64,000 nt of DNA from Sphingomonas sanxanigenens DSM 19645 = NX02 (GTDB lineage Bacteria; Pseudomonadota; Alphaproteobacteria; Sphingomonadales; Sphingomonadaceae), in assembly GCF_000512205.2 (NCBI RefSeq), contig NZ_CP006644.1, positions 4,974,501 to 5,038,500 on the forward strand. Reading direction: 5' to 3'. Under the pieces are notes generated by a model that saw only the letters and a program-made list of their open reading frames with translations, had not been told where the DNA came from and made no database searches. Positions 49,729 through 59,281 of the stretch are shown one piece after another (positions within the stretch are counted from its first letter, which is position 1; each line of letters opens with the position of its first letter). Made by a program: the position numbers and the translations under genes.

Positions 49729-50952
49729 TTACGCCATGCGCGCGTGGAACAGCTGCCCGCGCTCCACGACGAACACGATGGCCAGCGCGCCCAGCCCGAT
49801 CGCGAGATAACCCAAGGCGAAGGGGAAGGTCGTGCCGTCGAACGCCTGTCCGATCACCGAGGCGACCAGCACCGCGACGAGGCTGGTGATGAAGCCCTGC
49901 ACCGAGGATGCGGTGCCGGCTATATGGCCCACCGGCTCCATCGCCATCGCGCCGAAATTGGGGCCGCACAGGCCGACGCAGGTCATGCTCAGCGCCTGGA
50001 TCGCGAGATAGGTCCACAAGGTTTCGAGCCCCGCCAGGTTGATCGCGACATGGATCAGAGAGAGCAGGATCAGCAGCAGCAGGCCGGTCTGCGAGATCAT
50101 GCGCGTGCCCAGTCGCTCGACCAGCCGGCTGTTGGCGAACGCCGCCCAGCCCATCGCGAAGGCGCACACGCCGAACAGGATGGCGAAATGGCTGCCCTGG
50201 CGAAACACGTCGGTGAAGATCTGCTGCGAGGCGGAAACATAGGCGATGATCGCGCCGAAGGTCAGCCCGCCGGCCAGCGAATAGCCCAGCGAGTAACGGT
50301 TCGCGAGCGTCTGGCGATAGGCATCGGTCAGCGAGGCGACCGAGATCGGACGGCGATATTCGGCCTGCAACGTTTCGGGCAGGCGCATCAGCACCCAGGC
50401 GAAGACGAGCGCGGCGAAGGTGCCGAGCGCGTAGAAGATGAAGCGCCACGGCCCGAATTCCATCAGCACCTGGCCGATGCTGGGCGCGAGGATCGGCACA
50501 AGGAAGAAGATCATCTGCGCCAGCGAGGAGGTGCGTGCCATCTTGCGGCCCGAGTAGCTGTCGCGAATGATCGCAACCGAGAGCACGCGCGATGAGGCCG
50601 ACATCAGCCCCTGCAGCAGCCGCGCGGCGAGCATCGTGCCGAAGGTGGGCGCAGCGGCGGAGAGGATGCAGGCGCCGACGAAGCCCGCCAGCGTCACCAG
50701 CAACACCGGCTTGCGCCCCAATCGGTCGGACAGCGGCCCATAGACGAGCTGGCCGAGCCCGAAGCCGAGCACGTAGATGGTGACGATCCACTGCCGGTGA
50801 TTGGCGCTGGCGATGCCGAGTTCGTGGCCGATCTCCGGCAGCGCCGGCAGCATCAGATCCACCCCCAGCGCATTGACCGCCATGATCGCGGCGACGAGCG
50901 CCACGAATTCTCGGGCATGCATGCCGGGATGGGGCGTGACAGGGGTACTCAT
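49729..50952 (-). CDS. Bcr/CflA-type multidrug efflux MFS transporter
   Basis: This 407-residue inner-membrane protein has 12 helices. The MFS motif A is GQLVYGPLSDRLGRKPVLL near residue 70, preceded by DLMLPALPEIGHELG in helix 1. RLLQGLMSASSRVLSVAIIRD in helix 4 is characteristic of the DHA1 Bcr/CflA group. The ATG at 50952 is selected over far upstream starts because the helix 1 leader fits. The drug range cannot be predicted. Confidence 0.88.
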   Translation of the reverse strand: MSTPVTPHPGMHAREFVALVAAIMAVNALGVDLMLPALPEIGHELGIASANHRQWIVTIYVLGFGLGQLVYGPLSDRLGRKPVLLVTLAGFVGACILSAAAPTFGTMLAARLLQGLMSASSRVLSVAIIRDSYSGRKMARTSSLAQMIFFLVPILAPSIGQVLMEFGPWRFIFYALGTFAALVFAWVLMRLPETLQAEYRRPISVASLTDAYRQTLANRYSLGYSLAGGLTFGAIIAYVSASQQIFTDVFRQGSHFAILFGVCAFAMGWAAFANSRLVERLGTRMISQTGLLLLILLSLIHVAINLAGLETLWTYLAIQALSMTCVGLCGPNFGAMAMEPVGHIAGTASSVQGFITSLVAVLVASVIGQAFDGTTFPFALGYLAIGLGALAIVFVVERGQLFHARMA

Positions 50953-51140
50953 GCGGGGTCGCCTATCGCTTATGCGGCATAACCGCCAGCATCTTGGCCG
51001 AGCATCTTCAACAGTTCGGGCGACCGCGGCATCGTCGACTGATCGGCAGGTTGGGTGGGCGGCGCCTAATCGCTTCCGGCTGATCGATCGTGCGTGGAAG
51101 ATCGATTCGATCGGAGCATGGATCACCTGACGCCGACTTA

Positions 51141-51157
51141 TTGCTAACGCCTCGCAA
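51141..51157. promoter_or_regulatory. Possible Fur-type site upstream of the ECF sigma gene
   Basis: TTGC-N9-GCAA followed by TTCTC sits about 45 bases before the sigma factor start. It loosely resembles TTGC/GCAA-containing iron-regulator sites of alphaproteobacteria. Support is weak and rests mostly on the nature of the operon. Confidence 0.28.
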
Positions 51158-51198
51158 TTCTCTTACTGGCGAGTCAGGGATGACGCGAGGGGACTGAG

Positions 51199-51711
51199 AT
51201 GAACGGCGCGGCGGTTGCCGGCGACGAGATCGGGCGAATCTATGCAGCGCACGCGCCCTGGCTGCGGCGCTGGCTGCAGCGTCGCACCCGGTGCGGCAAC
51301 CGCGCGGCGGATCTGGCGCAGGACACGTTCTGCCGGCTGCTCGAAGGCTTCGACGGCGACGCCATCCGCGACATGCGCAATTATCTGGCCGTCATCGCCA
51401 GACGGCTGCTGATCGATGACATCCGTCACCGCGAGGTGGAGCGTGCCTTCCTGATCGCGCAGGCCGAGATCGGCGGCGGCGTCGACGAGATGACGCCGGA
51501 CCGGATCGCCGAGGCGGTGCAACTGCTCGATGCGCTCGCGCTGCTGCTCGGGCAATTGGCGCCGGAGGTGCGCGAGGCGTTTCTGCTGCGCCGGCTGGAC
51601 GGGCTGAGCCATCGCGAAATCGCCGCGCGGCTGGGCATTTCGGACCGCACCGTCAAACGCCACGTCGCCCGCGCCTATGCCACCTGCTACGCGCTGGCCT
51701 ATCCCGACTGA
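51199..51711 (+). CDS. FecI-like ECF RNA polymerase sigma factor
   Basis: This 170-residue sigma70-family protein has a region 2 segment (RAADLAQDTFCRLLEGF, RNYLAVIARRLLIDDIRHREVERAF) and a region 4 helix-turn-helix (LSHREIAARLGISDRTVKRHVARAYATC). It is the cytoplasmic output of a cell-surface signalling circuit. With FecR and an STN-domain receptor it would activate transcription of the receptor when the ferric ligand binds. The stop overlaps the FecR start (TGATG). Confidence 0.92.
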   Translation: MNGAAVAGDEIGRIYAAHAPWLRRWLQRRTRCGNRAADLAQDTFCRLLEGFDGDAIRDMRNYLAVIARRLLIDDIRHREVERAFLIAQAEIGGGVDEMTPDRIAEAVQLLDALALLLGQLAPEVREAFLLRRLDGLSHREIAARLGISDRTVKRHVARAYATCYALAYPD

Positions 51712-52688
51712 TGGTCGACGCCCACCGCCTTCGCCCGACGCCGGATATCGTGCGCCGCGCCGCCGAATGGGCGGCCGAGCTCGACGATGCGCGCGTGGCG
51801 GCGGCGCGGCGCGATGCCTGCGAGGCCTGGTGCGCCGAGGACCAGCGCCACCGGCTGGCATTCGACCGGATGCGGCTGATCGGCGGCCGCTTCGAGGGGC
51901 TCGATCCCGTCGGCCGCAACGCGCTGGCGCGGGTCGGCCGGGCGACGACGCATGGAAAGCGCGCGGCGGGCGGCCTGCTCGCCATCGCGCTGCTCGCGGT
52001 CGGCGGCGGCTGGCTGGCGATGCAGAGCTTCACATTGCGCAGCCTGCTCCCCGATCACCGCACCGCGCCGGGCGAGCAACGACCTGTCATATTGGCGGAC
52101 GGATCGCGGCTCGATCTCGACACCGGCACTGCGGTCAGCCTGCGCGAGAGCGGATCCGCGCGGCGGATCGACCTCTATGAGGGCCGGTTGATGGCAGAGG
52201 TCATGCGTGACCGCGACCGCCCCTTCACGATCGTAACGCATGACGGCACCGCGACCGCGCTCGGCACGCGCTTCAGCGTCCGGCGCGAGGGCCGGGCCAC
52301 GATCGTGACGGTGATCGAATCGCGCGTCCGGGTCTGCCCTGGCGCGGAAACCGGCGGGCCGAACTGCCGTGACCTCGGCGCGGGCGAGCGCGCGCTGATC
52401 AGGAGGGGCGCGGTACGGCGCATGGCTCCGGTGGGTGTCGAACAGGCCTCGGCATGGACCAAGGGCTGGCTTGAGGCGGACGACATGCCGATCGCCGAAG
52501 CGCTCGCCGAGCTCAACCGCTATCGCACGCGACCCGCGCGCATCGCCTCCACCACTTCCCGCGACATCCGCATCACCGGCAGCTTCTCGCTGACCGACAG
52601 CGACGCCTCGCTGCGCGCGATCGCCGCGACCAACGGGCTGATCGTGACGCCGACAGCGGATGGCGTGGTGCTGCACCGCGCGCACTGA
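51711..52688 (+). CDS. FecR-like anti-sigma/signal-transducing membrane protein
   Basis: This 325-residue protein has a cytoplasmic N-terminus (DUF4880-type; EWAAELDD, EDQRHRLAFDRM), one membrane helix near residues 85-105 and a periplasmic FecR domain with ILADGSRLDLDTGTAVSLRES. The C-terminal STN-like segment (DIRITGSFSLTDSDASLRAIA) contacts the receptor signalling domain. It keeps the sigma factor in check until the receptor is occupied. It is coupled to the sigma gene by overlap. Confidence 0.92.
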   Translation: MVDAHRLRPTPDIVRRAAEWAAELDDARVAAARRDACEAWCAEDQRHRLAFDRMRLIGGRFEGLDPVGRNALARVGRATTHGKRAAGGLLAIALLAVGGGWLAMQSFTLRSLLPDHRTAPGEQRPVILADGSRLDLDTGTAVSLRESGSARRIDLYEGRLMAEVMRDRDRPFTIVTHDGTATALGTRFSVRREGRATIVTVIESRVRVCPGAETGGPNCRDLGAGERALIRRGAVRRMAPVGVEQASAWTKGWLEADDMPIAEALAELNRYRTRPARIASTTSRDIRITGSFSLTDSDASLRAIAATNGLIVTPTADGVVLHRAH

Positions 52689-52767
52689 ACATTTTTTCGC
52701 AACGGCTGTCCCGATCGGCAACATTCGCCCGTCCCACCGGCGAACGACACATCGATCGGGGGTTACC

Positions 52768-55137
52768 ATGGCATCCAATTTCGCGGCCTCGCTGGCCGTA
52801 CTCGCCCAGGCGCTGGCCTTGTCCGGCGCGATTCTGCCTGCCACCGCCATCGCGCAATCGCACGCGACGCGCCGGTTCGACGTGCCGGCGGGGCCGCTGG
52901 GTTCGGCCATCGCCCGCCTCGGCCGCCAGGCCGGGCTGGTCGTCGCGGTCGATCCCGCGCTGGTCCGCGGCAAGCGCAGCGCGGCGCTCAGCGGCGATTT
53001 CACCGCCTCGGCGGCGCTCGACCGCCTGCTGACACCTGCCGGGTTGCAGGCCGCGCCCGATGGTGATGGCGGCTATCGCGTCTCCGCGCGCGCCGCGCCC
53101 GCCGCGCCGCGTGCGCAACCGCGCAGGCCGCTGGCGAGCAGCGCGCCGATCGGCACGCCGATCGTGGCGGAGGATGATGGCGGCGCGGACAGCCAGATCG
53201 TCGTCGTCGGCGCGCTGACCGACGTCGAGATCGACGAGGACCAGATCGAGTTTCGCCAGGCCGCGAGCCTGACCGACCTGTTCCGGCAGGTGCCCTCGGT
53301 CGCGGTCGGCGGATCGCTGGGGATCGCCCAGAAGATCTATGTGCGCGGCCTCGAGGACAATATGCTCAACGTCACGGTGGATGGCGCGCCGCAGCGCGGC
53401 ACCCTGTTCCACCATATCGGCCGCGTCTCGATCGAGCCGGAACTGCTCAAGACGGTCGACGTGAAGGCCGGTGCCGGCGAATCGACATTGGGCTTCGGCG
53501 CGATCGGCGGCGCAATCCGCTTCCGCACGCGCGATGCCGACGATCTGCTGGCGCCCGGCAAGTCCGTGGGCGGCATGGCCAAGGCGGGCTGGTTCTCCAA
53601 CGACGGCTACAAGCTCAGCGCCACGCTCTATGCGCGGCTGGTGGGCGACATCGGCGTGGTCGGATCCTACACCTATGTCGACCGCAGCAATATGGAGGAC
53701 GGATCGGGCCGCGAACTGCTCGGCACGGCGGCGAAGCAGGAACTCGGCTTCGTCAAGGTCGGCGGCGACCTTGGTGGCAGCCACCGCATCTCGCTGAGCT
53801 ATGAGCAGCGCAATGAGGAAGCGGCGTTCGGCCAGCGCCCCAACTGGCCGGTGCTCGTCGGCGATCCGCTTTTCCCCGCCGAGGGCAAGCGCCAGACCGC
53901 GACGCTCAACTATGGCTTCGCCGCCGGTGACGGCATCGATCTGGAAGCCACCGCCTATTGGACGCGATCGCGCTTCGAGCAGGATCGCTTCGATCGCTGG
54001 GGTCGCTATGGCGCCGCGATCCGCTCCGCCGGGTTCGACGCGCGCGCCCGCTTCCGCCAGGCCGGGCATGACCTGATCGTCGGCGCCGAATATCGCAGCG
54101 ACAAGGTGGTCAGCCGCTATCTGGACGATGCGAGCGTCTGGGGGCCATGGGCGTGGGATCCGGCGATTGGCCGCTTCGAGGAGCGCGGCAGCGTGTTCGG
54201 CCTCTATGCGCAGGATCATTGGCGCGTCGCCGATCCGCTGACGCTCAGCTATGGCCTGCGCTATGACGGTTATGACCTCAAGCAGGTCACCTACGCCACC
54301 GGCACCGACAGCGACGGGGTGAGCTGGAACGCCGGCCTTCGCTACGAACCGATCGACGGCCTGGCGCTTCACGCCAGCTTCGCCGAGGCGTTTCGCGGCA
54401 AGGAGATCGGCGACGCCTTCACCTTGGAAACGCGCCCCGGCCGCATCGCGCTGGCGCCCGACCTCCAGCCCGAGCGCGTCGACAATTATGAGGTGGGCGC
54501 CTCGTTCGACCGCGACGGTTTCCGTGCCTCGGCGGTCTATTACCACATGGCCATCGACGATGTGATCCTCGACCAGATCGGCAGCGGGCCCGCCCCGCAG
54601 GCGGCGAATTATTTCGAGAATGTCGGCCGCTTCAAGGCGAACGGCGTGGAAGTGCGCGCCGGCTATTCGAGCGGGCCCTTCTCGGTCGACGCCTATTACA
54701 ACCACTACCGATCGCGGCTGAACGGCGACCAGATCGAGGGCTATGAGCATATCGGCCTCGGCACCTCGGTGGGCGACAACTGGAACGTCACCGCCGGCTA
54801 TCGGCCGCTGCCGACGCTGGGGTTCGAGGTGAGCGTCAACCATTATGACGACCTCAACGATATCGAGGTGCTCCAGCGCAATGTCGAGATCGGCTGGGCG
54901 CCGACCACGCAGTTCGTGGACAAGCCCGGCTACACCGTGATCGACCTGTTCGCGCGCTGGCAGCCGCTGGGCGACGAACGGCTGACCCTGCTGGCCGGCG
55001 TCTACAACCTGTTCGACGTCACCTACCGCGCGCATGCCAGCGTGGCGGATTATACCGCGATCCCCGATTTCGAGGGCGTGGTCGGCGTGCGCGAGCCAGG
55101 GCGGGATATCAGGCTGACGGCGGCAGTACGGTTCTGA
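52768..55137 (+). CDS. TonB-dependent receptor with N-terminal STN signalling domain (ferric siderophore/heme type)
   Basis: This 789-residue outer-membrane receptor has a signal peptide ending near ATAIAQ. The STN domain (FDVPAGPLGSAIARLGRQAGLVVAVDPALV) spans about residues 35-105, and a Pro/Ala linker and plug with QKIYVRGLEDNMLNVTVDGAPQ follow. The barrel contains the heme-receptor-like LAPDLQPERVDNYEVG and LFDVTYRAHA segments and ends in Phe (RLTAAVRF). The presence of sigma, FecR and a PepSY protein points to iron uptake. Heme or siderophore cannot be decided by eye. The ATG at 52768 follows GGGGGTT. Confidence 0.9.
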   Translation: MASNFAASLAVLAQALALSGAILPATAIAQSHATRRFDVPAGPLGSAIARLGRQAGLVVAVDPALVRGKRSAALSGDFTASAALDRLLTPAGLQAAPDGDGGYRVSARAAPAAPRAQPRRPLASSAPIGTPIVAEDDGGADSQIVVVGALTDVEIDEDQIEFRQAASLTDLFRQVPSVAVGGSLGIAQKIYVRGLEDNMLNVTVDGAPQRGTLFHHIGRVSIEPELLKTVDVKAGAGESTLGFGAIGGAIRFRTRDADDLLAPGKSVGGMAKAGWFSNDGYKLSATLYARLVGDIGVVGSYTYVDRSNMEDGSGRELLGTAAKQELGFVKVGGDLGGSHRISLSYEQRNEEAAFGQRPNWPVLVGDPLFPAEGKRQTATLNYGFAAGDGIDLEATAYWTRSRFEQDRFDRWGRYGAAIRSAGFDARARFRQAGHDLIVGAEYRSDKVVSRYLDDASVWGPWAWDPAIGRFEERGSVFGLYAQDHWRVADPLTLSYGLRYDGYDLKQVTYATGTDSDGVSWNAGLRYEPIDGLALHASFAEAFRGKEIGDAFTLETRPGRIALAPDLQPERVDNYEVGASFDRDGFRASAVYYHMAIDDVILDQIGSGPAPQAANYFENVGRFKANGVEVRAGYSSGPFSVDAYYNHYRSRLNGDQIEGYEHIGLGTSVGDNWNVTAGYRPLPTLGFEVSVNHYDDLNDIEVLQRNVEIGWAPTTQFVDKPGYTVIDLFARWQPLGDERLTLLAGVYNLFDVTYRAHASVADYTAIPDFEGVVGVREPGRDIRLTAAVRF

Positions 55138-56246
55138 TGCGGACACGCGGTCGCGCGATGCAACGCGCACGGTGGGGCCTTCGGCTGTGGCACCGCGGCT
55201 TCGGCATCGGCGCCGGTCTCTGGCTGCTGCTGCTCGCCCTCACCGGCACGGCGATCGCCTTCTACGACGAACTCGACCGCGCGCTGGTGCCCGAACTGCG
55301 CACGATCCCGGGGGAGTTCACCGCCCTGCCCCGCGTCGATCTCGCGCTCGCCACCGCGCAGGTGCGCCATCCCGGCTTCGTGCCGCGCCACATCGATCTG
55401 CCCAACCGTCCCCGCGACAGCATCATGATCATCGGCAGCGAGAACGGCCAGGCGGCTCAACTCTTCTCCGATCCGCGCGACGGCGCCATGCTCGGCTTGC
55501 GGTCAAGCGGCAGCTTCGCGTTCGACCGGCGCCATTTGATGGACACGCTCTACGCGCTGCACATGGATCTGCTGCTTGGTCCGACAATGGCGTGGGTCCT
55601 CGGGTTGGTTGCCCTGCTTTGGGCAATCGACCATGTTCCGGCCGCCATCCTCGCCATTCCCCGCCTCGCGCGCTGGTGGCGGGCACTGCGGGTGAAGCCG
55701 CGCGGGCGGCGGGCGCTGTATGACCGCCATCGCGCGCCGGGTCTGTGGCTGATGCCGGTCACATTGATGCTCGCGGTCAGCGGCTTGTGCCTGTCATGGC
55801 AGGAGGAGACGCGCGCGGTCGTCTCGCTGGTTTCGCCCGTATCCGAACGGCTGCACTATGATTTCCCCGACGCCCCGGTGCCCTCCCGGCCGATCGGCGT
55901 CGATCGCGCGCTCGCCCGAGTCCGCGGAGCTGGTGTGTGGCGCGTCGACAGCGTGCAGATCCTGCCCGCCAAGGCGGTCTATGCCGTGCGGGCGTTCGAC
56001 GAGCGCGACCTCGACGGCATCGGCCGCCGCTGGATCTACGTCGCGATGGCCGATGGCCGCATCCTCGCCGAGCGCCACGACAATGGCAGCAGCGCCGGCG
56101 ATGCCTTCTTTGCGTGGCAGTATCCGCTGCATTCGGGAAAGGCGTTGGGGTTGGCCGGCCGTGCGCTCATCTGCATTGCCGGGCTGGTCACGGCTTCGCT
56201 GTGCCTCACCGGAATCGCGCTTCTGCTGCTCCGGACGAGCCGCTGA
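55137..56246 (+). CDS. PepSY-associated TM helix protein (PiuB/ferric-reductase-like)
   Basis: This 369-residue inner-membrane protein has about four helices: an N-terminal one after RLWHRGFGIGAGLWLLLLALTGTAIAFYDELD, a central pair around residues 150-170 and 195-220, and one at the C-terminus. Two periplasmic PepSY-like stretches lie between them. Conserved His residues in LYALHMDL, LWLMP-region DRHR and YPLHSG fit the family thought to reduce iron from imported ferric complexes. It overlaps the receptor gene by one base (TGATG), forming a four-gene operon. Confidence 0.88.
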   Translation: MRTRGRAMQRARWGLRLWHRGFGIGAGLWLLLLALTGTAIAFYDELDRALVPELRTIPGEFTALPRVDLALATAQVRHPGFVPRHIDLPNRPRDSIMIIGSENGQAAQLFSDPRDGAMLGLRSSGSFAFDRRHLMDTLYALHMDLLLGPTMAWVLGLVALLWAIDHVPAAILAIPRLARWWRALRVKPRGRRALYDRHRAPGLWLMPVTLMLAVSGLCLSWQEETRAVVSLVSPVSERLHYDFPDAPVPSRPIGVDRALARVRGAGVWRVDSVQILPAKAVYAVRAFDERDLDGIGRRWIYVAMADGRILAERHDNGSSAGDAFFAWQYPLHSGKALGLAGRALICIAGLVTASLCLTGIALLLLRTSR

Positions 56247-56305
56247 TCGCGGCGGCGGACAAACAACCGGGTGGCGTTCAGCGCATCATAGGGGCGGCAT
56301 AGGGT

Positions 56306-56332
56306 GGGCAGCGGCCGAGCGGCCGCCTGCCC
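56306..56332 (+). terminator. Hairpin terminator after the PepSY gene
   Basis: GGGCAGCGGCCG pairs with CGGCCGCCTGCCC across a 2-nt loop, with a single bulged base. It lies about 60 bases after the PepSY stop codon. The stem is very stable but lacks a clear U tract. Confidence 0.45.
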
Positions 56333-56369
56333 GTTCCGGAAACGCGATGAAGCGCCATCGCGGGACGGG

Positions 56370-56399
56370 CTGACAATGCTTTGATCGATCTGGCATAAT
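56370..56399 (+). promoter_or_regulatory. Candidate sigma70 promoter for the DUF1800-DUF1501 operon
   Basis: CTGACA (56370-56375) and CATAAT (56394-56399) are separated by 18 bases, each a 5/6 match to consensus. They lie 115 bases before the DUF1800 start. Confidence 0.45.
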
Positions 56400-56513
56400 G
56401 GCCCGTCGGAATGCCGTCCGGATCGGACGCGGCTGGCGGGGGTAACAGGGGAGGCAGTTGAGCGATCCCATGCGCGCACCCGTAGCTGCGCATGCGACGA
56501 GGCGGAGTGACGG

Positions 56514-57992
56514 ATGACCGATGTTGCGATCGCATTGAACCGGTTCGGGCTGGGCGCACGCCCCTCGGACGCCGCGCCTGCCGATCCGCGTGCCTTTCTG
56601 CTCGACCAGTTCGATCGCTATCGTCCGCGCCCGCCCGCCATCGCCGCGGTGCCGCCGCGCGCCGAGGTGGCGGGCCGGTTGGCGGATTTCCTCGCCGACC
56701 GGCGCGAGATGAACGAAGCGGCGCGCAAGGCGCAGCGGGCAGCGGCGGGCGATGCCGCCAAACCCGGCGTGGCGCCCCGGGCGAAACCCGCCGCGATGCC
56801 GCCCGCCGGCGCCAACGCGGCGGCGGGCGATGCGCGGCTCGACATGCGCGCCGATCACCTCGCGATGGTGGCGGCACGCACCGATCAGGCGCTGGGCGCC
56901 GAGGCACCCTTCGTCGAGCGGCTCGTCCATTTCTGGGCGAACCATTTCGCGATCTCGGTCGACAAGTTCGCGGTGATCGGGCTCGGCGGGCTGCTCGAAT
57001 TCGAAGCGATCCGCCCGCACGTGCTGGGCCGGTTCGGCGACATGCTGATCGCGGTCGAGAGCCACCCCGCGATGCTGCTCTATCTCGATCAGGCGCAATC
57101 GATCGGGCCCGAGAGCGCGATCGGTGCCCGCATCGGCGCGCGGGGCAAGCGCAACGCGGGGCTCAACGAGAATCTGGCGCGCGAGATTCTGGAACTGCAC
57201 ACGCTGGGCGTCCGCACCAGCTATGATCAGGCCGACGTCACCGAATTCGCCCGCGCGCTGACCGGCCGTACGGTGCCGCGGCTCACGCGCGTGCCGGGCA
57301 TCGACCGGTTGGGGCTCGACAGCCGTCCGGCGGGCGAAACCCTGTTCGTACCCGAGATTCACGAACCCGGCCCGCGGCGCATCATGGGCAAGGCCTATGC
57401 GCAGGAGGGGGCGGCGCAGGCCGATGCGGTGCTCGCCGACCTTGCCGTGCATCCGGCAACCGCGCGCCACATCGCCACCAAGCTCGCCCGGCATTTCGCC
57501 GGGGACGATCCATCGCCCGCGCTGGTCGGACGCCTCGAACGCGCCTTCCTCACCAGCGGGGGCGATCTGCCGACCGTCTATCGCGCGCTGGTGGAGGCGC
57601 CCGAGGCGTGGGCGCCCGCCCCCGTCCGCTTCAAGACCCCGTGGGACTGGTATGTCTCCGCGTTGCGCGCGGCGGGCACGCGCGAGGCCGCCGGGCAGGC
57701 GACCGTGGGGCTGCTCACCCAGCTCGGCCAGCCTGTGTGGCGGCCGGGATCGCCGGCGGGCTATGACGATATCGACGCGAGCTGGCTCGGGCCCGACGCG
57801 CTCTCGCGGCGCGTCGCCGTGGCGGAACGGCTGGCGGCGCGCACGCCGCCCGCGGTCGACGCGCGGACATTGGCGCCGCGGCTGATGCCGGGGCCGATCC
57901 GCCCCGCCACCAGCGAAGCGATCGCGCGCGCCGAAGGCCCCGCACAGGCGTTTGCCCTGATGCTGGTCTCGCCCGAATTCCTGAGGAGATAA
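56514..57992 (+). CDS. DUF1800 domain-containing protein
   Basis: This 492-residue protein covers the DUF1800 domain: ALNRFGLGARPSD at the N-terminus, FVERLVHFWANHFAISVDK near residue 135, NENLAREILELHTLGV near residue 215, and RHIATKLARHFAGDDP near residue 315. An Ala/Pro-rich insert lies at residues 75-110. Function is unknown. The family almost always sits next to DUF1501, as here (two-base gap), and the pair is thought to act in the periplasm or at the envelope. No clear signal peptide is visible. Confidence 0.88.
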   Translation: MTDVAIALNRFGLGARPSDAAPADPRAFLLDQFDRYRPRPPAIAAVPPRAEVAGRLADFLADRREMNEAARKAQRAAAGDAAKPGVAPRAKPAAMPPAGANAAAGDARLDMRADHLAMVAARTDQALGAEAPFVERLVHFWANHFAISVDKFAVIGLGGLLEFEAIRPHVLGRFGDMLIAVESHPAMLLYLDQAQSIGPESAIGARIGARGKRNAGLNENLAREILELHTLGVRTSYDQADVTEFARALTGRTVPRLTRVPGIDRLGLDSRPAGETLFVPEIHEPGPRRIMGKAYAQEGAAQADAVLADLAVHPATARHIATKLARHFAGDDPSPALVGRLERAFLTSGGDLPTVYRALVEAPEAWAPAPVRFKTPWDWYVSALRAAGTREAAGQATVGLLTQLGQPVWRPGSPAGYDDIDASWLGPDALSRRVAVAERLAARTPPAVDARTLAPRLMPGPIRPATSEAIARAEGPAQAFALMLVSPEFLRR

Positions 57993-57994
57993 GC

Positions 57995-59152
57995 ATGAGC
58001 ATGATCACCCGTCGCGCGCTGATCGCCGCGGGAGCCGCGGGCGGGCTCGGCTACGCCCTGCTGCCCGGCTTCAGCGTTGCCGCCGCGGCGACCGACCAGC
58101 GCTTCATCTTCATCATCATGCGGGGCGCCGCCGACGGCCTCTCGATCGTCGCGCCCACGGGCGATCCCGATTTCGCCGCGGCGCGCGGGGGCCGCAACGT
58201 CGATTCGACGGGCGGCGCCCGGCTCGATCCGATGTTCACGTTGCACCCGTCGCTGGTCGAGATGGGCAAGCTTTACCAGGCAAACGAGGCGCTGTTCGTC
58301 CATGCCGTCGCCTCGCCCTATCGCGATCGATCGCATTTCGATGGCCAGAACGTGCTCGAGACCGGCGGAGAATCGCCCTATGTGCTCAAGGACGGCTGGC
58401 TGAACCGCATGCTCGCGCTGCTGCCCGTCGACGAATCGCGCGCCCTGGCGATCGCCCCGGCGGTGCCGATGGCGCTGCGCGGCCCGCGGCCGGTGGAGAC
58501 CTATGCGGCAGGGCCGCAACCGCGCGTGACCGACGACCTGCTGGCGCGTGTCGGCCGGATGTATCAGGGCGATGCCGAACTGGACGAGGTCTGGGCGCGT
58601 GCACAATCGACGCGTGCGCTGGCGGGCGACCTTGGTGCCGACGCCGGGCGCAACGCGATCGCGCTGGGCGCGCTTGCCGGCAAGCTGCTCGGCGCCGAAT
58701 CGGGGCCGCGAATCGCGATGATCGAGACGGGCGGCTGGGACACGCATGTCTCGCAGCGTTCGCGCCTCGAGGGGCAACTCAAGGGACTCGATGGCATGAT
58801 CGCCGCGCTGCGCACCGGGCTCGGCCCCGCCTGGCGTCGGACGACGGTGCTGGTGGCGACCGAGTTCGGCCGCACCGTCGCGATCAACGGCACCGGCGGC
58901 ACCGATCATGGCACGGCGTCGGTCGCGATGCTGCTGGGCGGCGCCGTGAAGGGCGGCCGGGTCATCGCCGACTGGCCGGGGCTCAAGCCGGCGGCGCTCT
59001 ATGAAGGGCGCGATCTCAAGCCGACCGAATCGCTGCACGGCGTGATCGCCGGCGCGGTGGCGGGCCATTTCGGGCTTGAGCCGAAGCGCGTCGTCGCCGG
59101 GCTGTTCCCGGGATCGCCTGCGAGCGCGACCGAGGGGCTCGCTCGGGCGTAA
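57995..59152 (+). CDS. DUF1501 domain-containing protein, Tat-exported
   Basis: This 385-residue protein has a twin-arginine leader (MITRRALIAAGAAGGLGYALL). It belongs to the alkaline-phosphatase-like fold with FIIMRGAADGLSIVAP near residue 35, SHFDGQNVLE, IETGGWDTHVSQR near residue 245, and ATEFGRTVAINGTGGTDHGTAS near residue 287. Asp and His residues in the last two are candidate metal ligands, so a sulfatase/phosphatase-like role is possible. It is co-transcribed with DUF1800. Confidence 0.88.
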   Translation: MSMITRRALIAAGAAGGLGYALLPGFSVAAAATDQRFIFIIMRGAADGLSIVAPTGDPDFAAARGGRNVDSTGGARLDPMFTLHPSLVEMGKLYQANEALFVHAVASPYRDRSHFDGQNVLETGGESPYVLKDGWLNRMLALLPVDESRALAIAPAVPMALRGPRPVETYAAGPQPRVTDDLLARVGRMYQGDAELDEVWARAQSTRALAGDLGADAGRNAIALGALAGKLLGAESGPRIAMIETGGWDTHVSQRSRLEGQLKGLDGMIAALRTGLGPAWRRTTVLVATEFGRTVAINGTGGTDHGTASVAMLLGGAVKGGRVIADWPGLKPAALYEGRDLKPTESLHGVIAGAVAGHFGLEPKRVVAGLFPGSPASATEGLARA

Positions 59153-59200
59153 GCCCACGCTTCGCGCCCGCTGGCGGACGGATCGGATGCCGAAACGCGA

Positions 59201-59242
59201 ACGGCCCGCCAGCCTGTGCCGAAGCACGTGCTGGCGGGCCGT
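59201..59242. terminator. Bidirectional hairpin between convergent genes
   Basis: A perfect 13-bp stem (ACGGCCCGCCAGC at 59201-59213 with GCTGGCGGGCCGT at 59230-59242) lies between the ends of the DUF1501 gene and the 95-residue gene. It can act for both, although a U tract is poor on either side. Confidence 0.6.
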
Positions 59243-59281
59243 ACGATGCGCCCAGCCGTAAAGCGGCCAGACGAGTGCGGC

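Noticed and set aside
50953-51198. Possible coding frame between the MFS gene and the sigma factor
   Set aside because: The readable frame has no consistent codon bias and no start signal; the region is better explained as divergent promoters.
52573-55170. 865-codon minus-strand frame opposite the STN receptor
   Set aside because: Shadow of a confirmed TonB receptor.
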